A stretch of DNA of 16,992 nucleotides from Betaproteobacteria bacterium. GTDB lineage: Bacteria > Pseudomonadota > Gammaproteobacteria > Burkholderiales > SG8-41. Where the stretch lies: assembly GCA_016177355.1 (NCBI GenBank), contig JACOVL010000091.1, positions 1 through 16,992 on the forward strand, read 5' to 3'. Made by a program: the position numbers and the translations under genes. Positions 1 through 8,388 of the stretch are shown here, piece after piece. Every line of letters begins with the position of its first letter. Within the stretch, counting starts at the first letter, position 1. The notes under the pieces were generated by a model that saw nothing but the letters and a program-made list of their open reading frames with translations, was not told the origin of the DNA and ran no database searches.

Positions 1-1299
1 CGGGTGAAAACGTCGCTCGGGCCGGGCTCGCTCGCCGTGACCGAGTACCTGAAGAACTCGGGGCTGCTGCCGTACCTCGAGCAGCTCGGCTACTACGTCG
101 CGGGCTACGGCTGCACCACCTGTATCGGCAACTCGGGACCGCTCGACGGCCACATCGACGAGGCGGTGTCGAAGAACGACGTGGTGGCAGCGGCGGTGCT
201 GTCCGGCAACCGCAATTTCGAGGCGCGCATCCACCAGAACCTCAAGGCCAACTTCCTGATGAGCCCGCCGCTGGTCGTGGCGTTCGGGCTCGCCGGCACC
301 ATCGACATCGACATGAGCAGGGACCCGATCGGCAAGGGCAAGGACGGAAGACCGGTCTATCTCAAGGACATCTGGCCCTCGACGCAGGAAGTGGGCGCGG
401 TCATGAAGTACGCGACCGATCCCGAGATGTACCGCAAGCTGTTCTCGGCGTTCGGCGAAGGCAACCCGATGTGGGACGAGATCCCCGCCTCGACCGGCGC
501 CACCTACCAGTGGGACGAGAAATCCACTTACGTGCGGCTGCCGCCGTACTTCGAAGGCTTCTCGATGAAGCCGGGCAAGGTCGGCGACATCGAGGGCGCG
601 CGCGTGCTCGGTATCTTCGGCGATGCGATCACGACCGACCATATCAGCCCCGCGGGCGGCATCCGCGCCACCGCGCCGGCCGGCAAGTACCTGCAGGACC
701 ACGGCGTGAAGGTGCCGGACTTCAATACCTACGGCGCGCGCCGCGGCAACCACGAGGTCATGATGCGCGGCACTTTCGCCAATATCCGCATCAAGAACCT
801 GATGGTGCCGGGCACCGAGGGCGGCATCACGATCCACCATCCCTCCGGCGAGCAGACGAGCATCTACGAGGCGGCGATGCGCTACCAGAAGGAAGGCGTT
901 CCCTCCGTGGTGTTCGGCGGCGACGAATACGGCCAGGGTTCCTCGCGCGACTGGGCGGCGAAGGGCCCGCAGCTGCTCGGCGTGAAGGCGTGCGTCGTGC
1001 GCAACTTCGAGCGCATCCACCGCGCCAACCTCGTGTTCATGGGCGTGCTGCCGCTGCAGTTCAAGCCCGGCACCACCGCGCAGACGCTCAAGCTCGACGG
1101 CTCGGAGGTGATCGACATCACCGGCATCGAGAAAGGCATCACCCCGATGCAGGACGTCACCATGACGATCACGCGCAAGGACGGGAAGAAGGAAACCGCG
1201 CCGCTCACGCTGCGGATAGACACCCCGATCGAGGTGGACTACTACCGGCACGGCGGCATTCTCCCCTACGTCTTACGCGAACTGATCGCCGCGGCGTGA
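1..1299 (+). CDS. acnA: Aconitate hydratase A, C-terminal part (5' end outside window)
   Basis: The enzyme interconverts citrate and isocitrate in the cytosolic TCA cycle, using a [4Fe-4S] cluster. The frame is open from base 1 (CGG GTG AAA ACG..., reading RVKTSL), so the gene continues upstream. About 432 of the usual 890-900 residues are present. Visible features are the cluster-ligand motif GCTTCIGNSGPL, with its two cysteines encoded near 112 and 121, and the C-terminal swivel domain. That domain includes GDAITTDHISPAG (about 622-660), the active-site motif GSSRDWAAKGP (about 937-970) and the terminal HGGILPYVLREL. CTTCIGNSG fits AcnA/IRP-type aconitase. As I recall it, the 2-methylcitrate-dehydrating paralogue AcnD differs at this motif, so acnD is the less likely alternative. 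The stop codon overlaps the next gene's GTG start. Confidence 0.93.
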   Translation, partial: RVKTSLGPGSLAVTEYLKNSGLLPYLEQLGYYVAGYGCTTCIGNSGPLDGHIDEAVSKNDVVAAAVLSGNRNFEARIHQNLKANFLMSPPLVVAFGLAGTIDIDMSRDPIGKGKDGRPVYLKDIWPSTQEVGAVMKYATDPEMYRKLFSAFGEGNPMWDEIPASTGATYQWDEKSTYVRLPPYFEGFSMKPGKVGDIEGARVLGIFGDAITTDHISPAGGIRATAPAGKYLQDHGVKVPDFNTYGARRGNHEVMMRGTFANIRIKNLMVPGTEGGITIHHPSGEQTSIYEAAMRYQKEGVPSVVFGGDEYGQGSSRDWAAKGPQLLGVKACVVRNFERIHRANLVFMGVLPLQFKPGTTAQTLKLDGSEVIDITGIEKGITPMQDVTMTITRKDGKKETAPLTLRIDTPIEVDYYRHGGILPYVLRELIAAA

Positions 1300-2714
1300 G
1301 CCGTACAGCCATCCTCGATCGCCTTCGCAAGGTTGTCGGCGCGCAGGGGCTGATCACCGACGCGCGCGACATGGAGCCGTACGTGGTGGACTGGCGCGGT
1401 CTATACCGCGGCAGGACACCGGCGGTGGTCCGGCCGTCGAACACGGAACAGGTCTCGGAAGTCGTGAGAATCTGCTCCGAGACCGGCACCGGCATCGTGC
1501 CGCAAGGCGGCAACACCGGCATGTGCGGCGGCGCCACCCCATCTGCAAGCGGGCAGGAGATCGTGCTCGGCCTCGGGCGCATGAACCGCGTGCTGGAGCT
1601 GGACGCGCTCAACAACACGATCATGGTCGAGGCCGGCTGCATCCTCGCCAACGTGCAGCAGGCGGCGCTCGCCGCCGACCGCTACTTCCCGCTCTCCCTC
1701 GGCGCGGAAGGCAGCTGCCAGATCGGCGGCAACCTCGCCACCAACGCCGGCGGCATCAACGTGCTGCGCTACGGCAACGCGCGCGAGCTGACGCTGGGGC
1801 TGGAGGTCGTGTTGCCGGACGGGCGCGTATGGAATGGCCTTCGCGGCCTGCGCAAGGACAACACGGGCTACGACCTGAAGGACCTCTTCATCGGCTCCGA
1901 GGGCACGCTCGGCGTCATCACCGGCGCGGTGCTGAAGCTCCACCCGCGCCCGCGCGCGCAGCTGACCGCGCTGCTGGCGGTGGCCGACCCGGCCGCGGCG
2001 GTGCAACTGCTGGCGCGCCTGCGCGGCGCCTGCGGCGAGCGCATCAGCGCCTTCGAGATCATCTCCCGGCGGTGCCTCGAGCTGGTGCTCAAGCACATCC
2101 CCGGCACCCGCGAGCCCCTGCCGCAGCCCCACCCGTGGCACGTGCTGGCCGAGCTGGCCGACACCAGCGATGCCGGCCCGCTGCGCGGGGATTTCGAGCG
2201 CGCCGTGGCGAAGGCAAGCGATGACGGCCTGGTGCGCGACGCGGTGATCGCGGAAAGCACGGCGCAGTCGCAGTCCCTGTGGCGCCTGCGCGAAACGATA
2301 CCGGAGGCCTCGCGGGACGAGGGCCTGCTCTACCGCCACGACATCTCGCTGACGGTCAGCCGCATCCCGCAATTCATCGCGACCGCAGGACCGGCGCTGG
2401 AAAAGACGTTCCCCGGCGTGCGCGTCATCTGCTTCGGCCACCTCGGCGACGGCAACCTGCACTACAACTGCTTCGTGCCCGGGCGGCGGCGCGGGGACGC
2501 GGCGGCGCGCGAGGCGACCGACGTCAACCGCCTGGTGCTCGACATCGTCCGCGAGTTCGGCGGCAGCTTCAGCGCCGAGCACGGCATCGGGCAATCCAAA
2601 CGGGGCGAGCTTGCGTATTACAAGAGCGCGCTGGAACTCGAAACGATGCGCGCGCTCAAACGCACGTTCGACCCGCAAGGGATCATGAATCCCGGCAAAG
2701 TCCTGCCGGAGTGA
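1296..2714 (+). CDS. FAD-binding D-2-hydroxyacid dehydrogenase (D-2-hydroxyglutarate / D-lactate dehydrogenase-like, GlcD family)
   Basis: A 472-residue flavoprotein of the vanillyl-alcohol-oxidase fold (FAD_binding_4 plus FAD-oxidase C domains). It is expected to oxidise a D-2-hydroxyacid and pass electrons to a quinone or flavoprotein acceptor. Visible motifs are PQGGNTGMCGGATP (about 69-82) and GGNLATNAGGINVLRYGN (about 144-161) in the FAD-binding half, and KDNTGYDLKDLFIGSEGTLG (about 187-206). The C-terminal half has GHLGDGNLHYN (His382 in the metal/substrate motif), SAEHGIGQSKR (about 426-436) and the closing FDPQGIMNPGKVLP. These motifs resemble D-2-hydroxyglutarate dehydrogenases slightly more than GlcD, but the substrate cannot be fixed from sequence. 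The GTG start is chosen because GTGA overlaps the aconitase stop, which suggests translational coupling. I see no good Shine-Dalgarno. The open frame continues far upstream but there it is only a shadow of aconitase. Confidence 0.85.
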   Translation: MSRTAILDRLRKVVGAQGLITDARDMEPYVVDWRGLYRGRTPAVVRPSNTEQVSEVVRICSETGTGIVPQGGNTGMCGGATPSASGQEIVLGLGRMNRVLELDALNNTIMVEAGCILANVQQAALAADRYFPLSLGAEGSCQIGGNLATNAGGINVLRYGNARELTLGLEVVLPDGRVWNGLRGLRKDNTGYDLKDLFIGSEGTLGVITGAVLKLHPRPRAQLTALLAVADPAAAVQLLARLRGACGERISAFEIISRRCLELVLKHIPGTREPLPQPHPWHVLAELADTSDAGPLRGDFERAVAKASDDGLVRDAVIAESTAQSQSLWRLRETIPEASRDEGLLYRHDISLTVSRIPQFIATAGPALEKTFPGVRVICFGHLGDGNLHYNCFVPGRRRGDAAAREATDVNRLVLDIVREFGGSFSAEHGIGQSKRGELAYYKSALELETMRALKRTFDPQGIMNPGKVLPE

Positions 2715-2766
2715 TGAGTGACGAATTCGGCCTCGCTGAAATTCGAGAAGAAACGAGGGAATGCGC

Positions 2767-2772
2767 TAAAAT
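2767..2772 (+). promoter_or_regulatory. Candidate -10 element (TAAAAT) for yciB
   Basis: TAAAAT lies 8 bases before the yciB ATG in the context GCGCTAAAATACC, after the preceding gene's stop at 2714. The -35 side is weak (TTCGAG at 2742-2747 with a 19-base spacer). Transcription from here would start almost at the ATG, giving a leaderless or very short leader. This is a pattern match only. Confidence 0.35.
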
Positions 2773-2780
2773 ACCGGCCC

Positions 2781-3320
2781 ATGAAATTCCTGTTCGACAT
2801 TTTTCCCGTCGTCCTGTTCTTCATCGCATTCAAGCTCTTCGACATCTACGTCGCCACCTCGGTGGCAATTGTTGCGACCTTCGTGCAGATCGGCTGGCTC
2901 CGGCTGCGCGGGCGCAAGATCGAGAACATGCTGTGGGTGAGCCTCGGGGTGATCGTGGTGTTCGGCGGCGCGACGCTGGTGCTGCAGGACGAGACTTTCA
3001 TCAAATGGAAGCCGACCGTGCTCTACTGGCTGTTCAGCATCGCGCTGGCGGTCGCCGCCCTGGTCTTCAGGAAAAACCTGATCCGCGCCATGATGGAAGG
3101 CCAGATGACGCTACCCGAGGCGGTGTGGGGCAGGCTGCTCGCAAGCTGGATAGCGTTCTTCGCGGTGATGGGCGCGCTGAACCTTTTCGTCGCTTATAAT
3201 TTCTCGACCGATGCCTGGGTCAACTTCAAGCTGTTCGGCGGCATCGGCTTGATGCTGGCGTTCGTCGTGCTGCAGGCGGTGATGCTGGCGCGCTACATCG
3301 AGGACAAGAAAGCCGACTGA
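2781..3320 (+). CDS. yciB: Inner-membrane septation protein A / YciB family
   Basis: A 179-residue integral membrane protein of the YciB (septation protein A, formerly IspZ) family, the same length as I recall for the E. coli protein. YciB acts at the inner membrane and is linked to cell-envelope and division integrity; its biochemistry is not settled. The start MKFLFDIFPVVLFFIAFK is the family N-terminus, so ATG 2781 is preferred over an in-frame GTG at 2718. Hydrophobic segments lie at about 7-20, 22-40, 52-68, 79-96, 118-139 and 151-170. Conserved stretches include FIKWKPTV (about 73-80) and the NLFVAYNFSTDAWVNFK block (about 134-150). BolA follows after one base, and the parvulin gene after that, so the three probably form one transcription unit. 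Confidence 0.93.
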   Translation: MKFLFDIFPVVLFFIAFKLFDIYVATSVAIVATFVQIGWLRLRGRKIENMLWVSLGVIVVFGGATLVLQDETFIKWKPTVLYWLFSIALAVAALVFRKNLIRAMMEGQMTLPEAVWGRLLASWIAFFAVMGALNLFVAYNFSTDAWVNFKLFGGIGLMLAFVVLQAVMLARYIEDKKAD

Positions 3321-3321
3321 C

Positions 3322-3585
3322 ATGAGCGTGACCGAACGGATCCAGGAGAAGCTCGCGGTCCTTGCGCCCGAATCGCTCGAGATCCTCGACGAATCGGACA
3401 AGCACGCCGGCCATGAAGGCGCCAGGGCCGGCGGCGGGCATTATCGGCTCGTCATCGTGTCGCGCGAGTTCGCCGGCCAGTCCGTGCAGCGCCGCCACCG
3501 GATGGTGTACGATGCGCTGGGCCCCATGATGCACAACGAGATACACGCGCTTGCCATCAAGGCCCGCGCGCCCGGTGAAAACTGA
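3322..3585 (+). CDS. BolA family protein
   Basis: An 87-residue cytosolic BolA-fold protein. BolA proteins pair with monothiol glutaredoxins around a [2Fe-2S] cluster, and some bind DNA as stress or morphology regulators. It matches in length and in the pattern ITERIQEKLA-like helix, LEILDESDKHAGHEG (about 19-33), HYRLVIVSREFAGQSVQRRHRMVYDALG (about 40-67) and the closing MHNEIHALAIKARAP. The conserved His of EIHAL is present. The gene starts one base after the yciB stop. I give no specific symbol because bolA and its short paralogues cannot be separated confidently by eye. Confidence 0.92.
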   Translation: MSVTERIQEKLAVLAPESLEILDESDKHAGHEGARAGGGHYRLVIVSREFAGQSVQRRHRMVYDALGPMMHNEIHALAIKARAPGEN

Positions 3586-3610
3586 TCAATCAACCCGAAA
3601 GGAACGCTCG

Positions 3611-4405
3611 ATGAAGTCCACCGCAATCGCACTACTGCTCGGACTCGCAGCCGCGACAGCCGCGCATGCCCAGAACGGCGTCGCCAGGGTCAACGGCGTC
3701 GTGATCCCGCAGTCCCGGATGGACATGTTCGTGCGCGATCTCACCGCCCAGGGGCGGCCCGACACGCCCGAGTTGAGGACCGCCATCAAGCAGGAGCTCG
3801 TCAACCGCGAGCTTGTGACTCAAGAGGCCGCTCGGCGCGGCTTGGAGAAGAATCCTGAAGTCCAGGCGCAACTGGAAATCGCCAGGCAGACTGTTTTATT
3901 CCGTGCCTATCTACAAGATGTCATGCGTACCGTGGTGGTAACCGAGGATGCGGCAAAAAAGGAATACGAGCGCATGAAGGGCCAGCTCGGCACGCGCGAA
4001 TACAAGGCGCGCCACATCCTGGTGGAAAAGGAGGACGAGGCCAGGGACATCATCGCGCGGATCAAGAAAGGGGCAAGTTTCGAGAAACTGGCCGGTGAAA
4101 AATCCAAAGATACCGGCACAAAGGCACGTGGCGGCGAGCTTGATTGGAACAGGCCGGATAGCGTCGTCAAGCCTTTTGGTGACGCGCTGGTCAGGCTCAA
4201 GAAAGGGCAAATGACCGACGCTCCGGTGCAGACACAATTTGGCTGGCATGTAATACGGCTCGACGACGAGCGGGCGCTGAAGGTCCCGGGCTACGACGAG
4301 GTCAAGGGCAACATTCACCAGCAATTGCAGCAGCAGCAGCAGAAACAAGTCTATGAGAAGGTTCTCAACGACCTGCGCGCCAAGGCCAAGATCGAGGATA
4401 AGTAA
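3611..4405 (+). CDS. Parvulin-type peptidyl-prolyl cis-trans isomerase, periplasmic
   Basis: A 264-residue secreted foldase (PpiC/SurA-like) that should assist folding of exported and outer-membrane proteins. The N-terminus is a signal peptide (MKSTAIALLLGLAAATAAHA) with likely cleavage after AHA20. A helical chaperone region with the SurA-like VNGVVIP start follows (about 26-110). The parvulin domain (about 131-220) includes ARHILVEKEDEA, KSKDTGTKARGGELDW and FGWHVIRLDDER. A glutamine-rich helix, HQQLQQQQQKQ (about 236-246), lies near the C-terminus. The start is supported by an AAAGGA Shine-Dalgarno about 8 bases upstream. The middle (about 3830-4260) looks less GC-rich than its neighbours. 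The stop codon abuts the purL stop on the other strand. Confidence 0.9.
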   Translation: MKSTAIALLLGLAAATAAHAQNGVARVNGVVIPQSRMDMFVRDLTAQGRPDTPELRTAIKQELVNRELVTQEAARRGLEKNPEVQAQLEIARQTVLFRAYLQDVMRTVVVTEDAAKKEYERMKGQLGTREYKARHILVEKEDEARDIIARIKKGASFEKLAGEKSKDTGTKARGGELDWNRPDSVVKPFGDALVRLKKGQMTDAPVQTQFGWHVIRLDDERALKVPGYDEVKGNIHQQLQQQQQKQVYEKVLNDLRAKAKIEDK

Positions 4406-7400
4406 TCAGCCGACCCACTTGCGGGCGTTGCGGAACATCCTGAGCCACGGCCCGTCCTCGCCCCACTCCGCCGGGTGCCAGGAATTCTGCACCGAGCGGA
4501 ACACCCGCTCGGGGTGCGGCATCAGCACGGTGTAGCGGCCGTCGGCCGTGGTGAGTCCCGTGATGCCGCCCGGTGAGCCGTTGGGATTGTAGGGGTAGGT
4601 CTCGGTCACCTTGCCGCGGTTGTCCACGAAGCGCAGCGCGATGAGCGGCTCCGCCGCCGCCCGCGCATCGGCGCTCGCGAACTCGGCGTAGCCCTCCCCG
4701 TGCGCGGCCGCGACCGGGATGCGGCTGCCCGCCATGCCGTCAAAGAACAGCGAGGCCGAGCGCTGCACCTCCAGCATCACGAAGCGCGCCTCGAATTGCT
4801 CGGACTGGTTGCGCACGAAACGCGGCCATGCCTCCGCCCCCGGGATCAGCTCGCTGAGGTTCCCCATCATCTGGCAGCCGTTGCACACGCCGAGCGCGAA
4901 GGAGTCCGGGCGCTGGAAAAACGCCTCGAATTCGTCGCGCGCCCGTGCGTTGAACAGTATGGATTTCGCCCAGCCCTCGCCCGCGCCGAGCACGTCGCCG
5001 TAGGAAAACCCTCCGCATGCGGCAAACCCCCTGTAATCGCCGAGGCGCGCGCGCCCGGCGATGATGTCGCTCATGTGCACGTCTACTGCGGTGAAGCCCG
5101 CACGGTCGAAAGCGGCGGCCATCTCGACCTGGCCGTTCACGCCTTGCTCGCGCAGGATGGCGACCCGGGGCCGCGCCCCTTTACTCGCGAACGGCGCGGC
5201 GACGTCCCCGGACGGCTCGAATGACAGCACCGCGTGCAGGCCGGGATCGTCGCGGTCGAGGTTGCGGTCGCGCTCCTGCCGGGCGCATTCCGGATTGTCG
5301 CGCAGCCGCTGCATGTGGTACGTCGTCTCGGACCAGGCGCGGCGCAGTTCCGTCCGGGGGACGCTGAACAGCTCCTTGCCGCCGGCGGTGATGCGCAGGC
5401 TGTCGTCGGCGTTGAGGCCGCCCAGGACGTGAAACTGGCGCTCGAGGCCGGCGGCGGCGAACGCGCCGCGCACCGCCTCGAGATCGGCGCTCTTCACCTG
5501 CACGACCGCCCCCAGCTCTTCGTTGAACAACGCGGCGAAGCGGCGCCCGTTGTTGCGCTCCGTGAGCGGCGCGTAGCGGTCCACCGTGACGCCGGTGCGC
5601 CCGGCGAACATCATCTCGCACAGCGTGACGATGAGCCCGCCGTCCGAGCGGTCGTGATACGCGAGCAGTTTCCGGTCGCGGTTCAGCTGTTGTATCGTTC
5701 TGAAAAACTGTTTTAATTCAATCACTTGATCAACATCCGGCGCTTCGTTTCCGAGCGCGCCATACGCTTGGGCCAACGCCGAGCCACCGAGCCGGCAGCG
5801 ATCGCGGCCGAGATCGATCAATGCGAGCACGGTCTCGCCGCAGTCCGTCCGCAGTTGCGGCGTCAGCGTCGCGCGCGCGTCCGTCACCGGCGCGAACGCC
5901 GAGATGATAAGAGAAAGAGGAGCGGTCACCTCGCCCGCATTGACTCCCCCATCGGCACCGCTCTCGTTCCACGCGGTCTTCATGGACAGAGAATCCTTGC
6001 CGACGGGTATGCTCACGCCGAGCCGCGGACAGAGATCGAGCGCCACCGCGCGCACGGTGTCGTAGAGGGCCGCGTCCTCTCCCGGGTGCCCGGCGGCCGC
6101 CATCCAGTTGGCGGAGAGTTTGACCTCGCCGATGTCCGCTATCTGCGCGGCGGCGATGTTGGTGATCGCCTCGCCCACCGCCATGCGCCCCGAAGCCTCC
6201 GGGCCGATCAGCGCGAGCGGCGTCCTCTCGCCCATCGCCATCGCCTCTCCCCGATACGTCCGGAATCCGAGCAGCGTCACCGCGACGTCGGCCACCGGCA
6301 CCTGCCACGGCCCGATCATCTGGTCGCGCGCGGTCAGGCCGCCCACCGTGCGGTCGCCGATGGAGATAAGGAAAGTCTTGTCCGCCACCGCCGGCATCCG
6401 CAGCACGCGGAACGCGGCTTCTTTCAGATCGAGTCGCGATGCATCGAACGGCGGCAGCTCGCGGCGCGCGTGCGCGGCATCGCGTGTCATCTTCGGCGGC
6501 TTCCCGAGCAGCACCGCGAGTTCCATGTCCACCGGCCGGTTGCCGAACGCCGGGTCGGTGACCGTCAACCGGCCGTCGCCGGTCGCCTCGCCCACCACCG
6601 CGTACGGGCAGCGCTCGCGCTCGCAGATCGCGCGGAAGCGCGGCAGGCTCTCGGGCGCGATCGCCAGCACGTAGCGCTCCTGCGCCTCGTTGCACCAGAT
6701 CTGCAGCGGCGACATCCCCGGCTCCTCGCTCGGGATCTTGCGCAGGTCGAAGCGCCCGCCGCGCCGCGCGGCGTGCACCAGCTCCGGCAGCGCGTTCGAA
6801 AGCCCACCCGCGCCGACGTCGTGTATCGAGAGTACGGGATTGTCCCCGTCCAGCGCCCAGCAGCGGTCTATCACTTCCTGCGCGCGGCGCTGGATTTCGG
6901 CGTTGCCGCGCTGCACCGAGGCGAAGTCCAGGCCTTCCTCGTTGGCGCCGGTATCCATGCTGGAAGCCGCGCCGCCGCCCAGCCCGATCAGCATGCCCGG
7001 GCCGCCGAGCTGTATCAGCAATGCGCCCTGCGGCAGCGCCTCCTTGCGCGCATGCCCGGCGGCGATATTGCCCAGCCCGCCCGCGATCATGATCGGCTTG
7101 TGGTAGCCGCGCGCCTCGCCCGCCACGCGCTGCTCGAAAGTGCGGAAATAGCCGCACAGGTTGGGCCGGCCGAACTCGTTGTTGAAGGACGCCCCGCCGA
7201 TCGGACCGTCGAGCATGATCTGCAGCGCGGAGGCGATGCGCCGCGGGCGGCCGATGCCGTCGCGCTCCCACGGCTGCTCGTATCCGGGGATGCAGAGGTT
7301 GGACACCGTGAAACCCGCGAGCCCTGCCTTCGGCTTCGCGCCGCGGCCGGTCGCGCCCTCGTCGCGAATCTCGCCGCCCGCCCCCGTCGCCGCGCCCGGG

Positions 7401-8326
7401 AACGGCGAGATCGCCGTCGGGTGGTTGTGGGTCTCCACTTTGATCACGGTATGGGTGAGCGCGTCGGCATAGCTGTACTCGCCGCCGTCCCGCGGGTAGA
7501 AGCGCGCGACGCTCGCGCCTTCCATGATCGCGGCGTTGTCGGTATAGGCAACCACCGTGCCTCGGGGGTTTTTCCGGTGTGTGGTGCGGATCATGCCGAA
7601 GAGCGTAGCGTCCTGCGGCTTGCCATCCAGCACCCAGCCGGCGTTGAAGATCTTGTGCCGGCAGTGCTCGGAATTGGCCTGCGCGAACATCATCAGCTCG
7701 ACGTCCGTTGGATTGCGCCCGGCGCGCCGGAACTGCTCCGCCAGGTACTCGATCTCGTCCTCCGACAGCGCGAGGCCCATATCGCCGTTGGCGCGCGCCA
7801 ATGCCGCGACCCCGCCCTTCAGCATATCCACCGTCGCGAGCGGCGCGGGCTTGATGTGCCCGAACAGCCGCTCAGCGTCCTCGAACGCGCCGAGGACGGT
7901 TTCGGTCATGCGATCGTGCAGCAGCGGCGCGAGCGCCGCCCGCTCGGCGGCCGTCAGCGCTTTTCCGTCGCGCGTCGCGATCCAGTACGCCGTTCCGCGC
8001 TCGATGCGCTCCACCGCTTCGAGCCCGCAGTGCCGCGCGATGTCGGTCGCCTTCGACGACCAGGGCGAGAGGGTGCCGATGCGCGGCACGACCAGCATCA
8101 GTTCGCCGCGCGCCTCGACGGCGGCGGCCCCGGGGCCGTAGGTCAGGATGCGCGCCAGCCGCGTTGTTTCGGGTTCCGACAGCGCGCGGGAGAGCTGTGC
8201 GAAATGCCACAATTCGGCCTGGATGCCGGAGACATGGGAGACGGCGGCGGTGACGGACTGCGAGAGCTTGCTGGAGCGGAAGGCCGGGAGAGCGTTGCGT
8301 CCTCTGAGCCTCGAGATTTGCGACAT
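4406..8326 (-). CDS. purL: Phosphoribosylformylglycinamidine synthase, large single-chain form
   Basis: Catalyses the fourth step of de novo purine synthesis, converting FGAR, ATP and glutamine to FGAM. At 1306 residues it has the full proteobacterial single-chain architecture: an N-terminal PurS-like domain, a linker, two AIR-synthase-like ATP domains and a C-terminal class I glutamine amidotransferase. Recognisable blocks are FAQANSEHCRHKIFNAGW, VIKVETHNHPTAISPFPGA and SIHDVGAGGLSNALPELVHA. The amidotransferase triad is visible as GVCNGCQMMGN (Cys1148, codon 4883-4885) and PHPERVF (His1271, Glu1273). I chose the ATG at 8326, giving MSQISRLRGRNALPAF, because LRGxxALxAF sits about five residues from the start in relatives. 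A TAGAAT element overlaps an alternative upstream ATG at 8353. It converges with the isomerase gene without any spacer. Confidence 0.97.
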   Translation of the reverse strand: MSQISRLRGRNALPAFRSSKLSQSVTAAVSHVSGIQAELWHFAQLSRALSEPETTRLARILTYGPGAAAVEARGELMLVVPRIGTLSPWSSKATDIARHCGLEAVERIERGTAYWIATRDGKALTAAERAALAPLLHDRMTETVLGAFEDAERLFGHIKPAPLATVDMLKGGVAALARANGDMGLALSEDEIEYLAEQFRRAGRNPTDVELMMFAQANSEHCRHKIFNAGWVLDGKPQDATLFGMIRTTHRKNPRGTVVAYTDNAAIMEGASVARFYPRDGGEYSYADALTHTVIKVETHNHPTAISPFPGAATGAGGEIRDEGATGRGAKPKAGLAGFTVSNLCIPGYEQPWERDGIGRPRRIASALQIMLDGPIGGASFNNEFGRPNLCGYFRTFEQRVAGEARGYHKPIMIAGGLGNIAAGHARKEALPQGALLIQLGGPGMLIGLGGGAASSMDTGANEEGLDFASVQRGNAEIQRRAQEVIDRCWALDGDNPVLSIHDVGAGGLSNALPELVHAARRGGRFDLRKIPSEEPGMSPLQIWCNEAQERYVLAIAPESLPRFRAICERERCPYAVVGEATGDGRLTVTDPAFGNRPVDMELAVLLGKPPKMTRDAAHARRELPPFDASRLDLKEAAFRVLRMPAVADKTFLISIGDRTVGGLTARDQMIGPWQVPVADVAVTLLGFRTYRGEAMAMGERTPLALIGPEASGRMAVGEAITNIAAAQIADIGEVKLSANWMAAAGHPGEDAALYDTVRAVALDLCPRLGVSIPVGKDSLSMKTAWNESGADGGVNAGEVTAPLSLIISAFAPVTDARATLTPQLRTDCGETVLALIDLGRDRCRLGGSALAQAYGALGNEAPDVDQVIELKQFFRTIQQLNRDRKLLAYHDRSDGGLIVTLCEMMFAGRTGVTVDRYAPLTERNNGRRFAALFNEELGAVVQVKSADLEAVRGAFAAAGLERQFHVLGGLNADDSLRITAGGKELFSVPRTELRRAWSETTYHMQRLRDNPECARQERDRNLDRDDPGLHAVLSFEPSGDVAAPFASKGARPRVAILREQGVNGQVEMAAAFDRAGFTAVDVHMSDIIAGRARLGDYRGFAACGGFSYGDVLGAGEGWAKSILFNARARDEFEAFFQRPDSFALGVCNGCQMMGNLSELIPGAEAWPRFVRNQSEQFEARFVMLEVQRSASLFFDGMAGSRIPVAAAHGEGYAEFASADARAAAEPLIALRFVDNRGKVTETYPYNPNGSPGGITGLTTADGRYTVLMPHPERVFRSVQNSWHPAEWGEDGPWLRMFRNARKWVG

Positions 8327-8353
8327 GTCCGGAACCGAAGCCGCTAAAGGCAT

Positions 8354-8359
8354 ATTCTA
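8354..8359 (-). promoter_or_regulatory. Candidate -10 element (TAGAAT) for purL
   Basis: Read on the minus strand the sequence is GGGTAGAATATG. TAGAAT matches the -10 consensus at 5 of 6 positions and lies 27 bases before the preferred purL start. It would put transcription start near 8347, inside the longer open frame. That favours translation from 8326. No strong -35 is visible. The same 9-mer GGGTAGAAT occurs upstream of ilvD. Confidence 0.45.
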
Positions 8360-8372
8360 CCCGAAATCACGT

Positions 8373-8378
8373 TAAACT
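8373..8378 (+). promoter_or_regulatory. Candidate -10 element (TAAACT) for nnr, divergent from purL
   Basis: TAAACT lies 10 bases before the nnr ATG in the context CACGTTAAACTACACG. Together with TAGAAT on the opposite strand (8354-8359) it makes a compact divergent promoter region in the 62-bp gap 8327-8388. The -35 is unclear. A leaderless or very short leader would follow. Confidence 0.38.
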
Positions 8379-8388
8379 ACACGCACTT

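Noticed and set aside
5726..8347. Very long plus-strand open frame (about 873 codons) opposite purL
   Set aside because: It is the antisense shadow of a GC-rich gene. The peptide is Arg/His/Ala-rich without family motifs, whereas the minus strand reads as full-length PurL.
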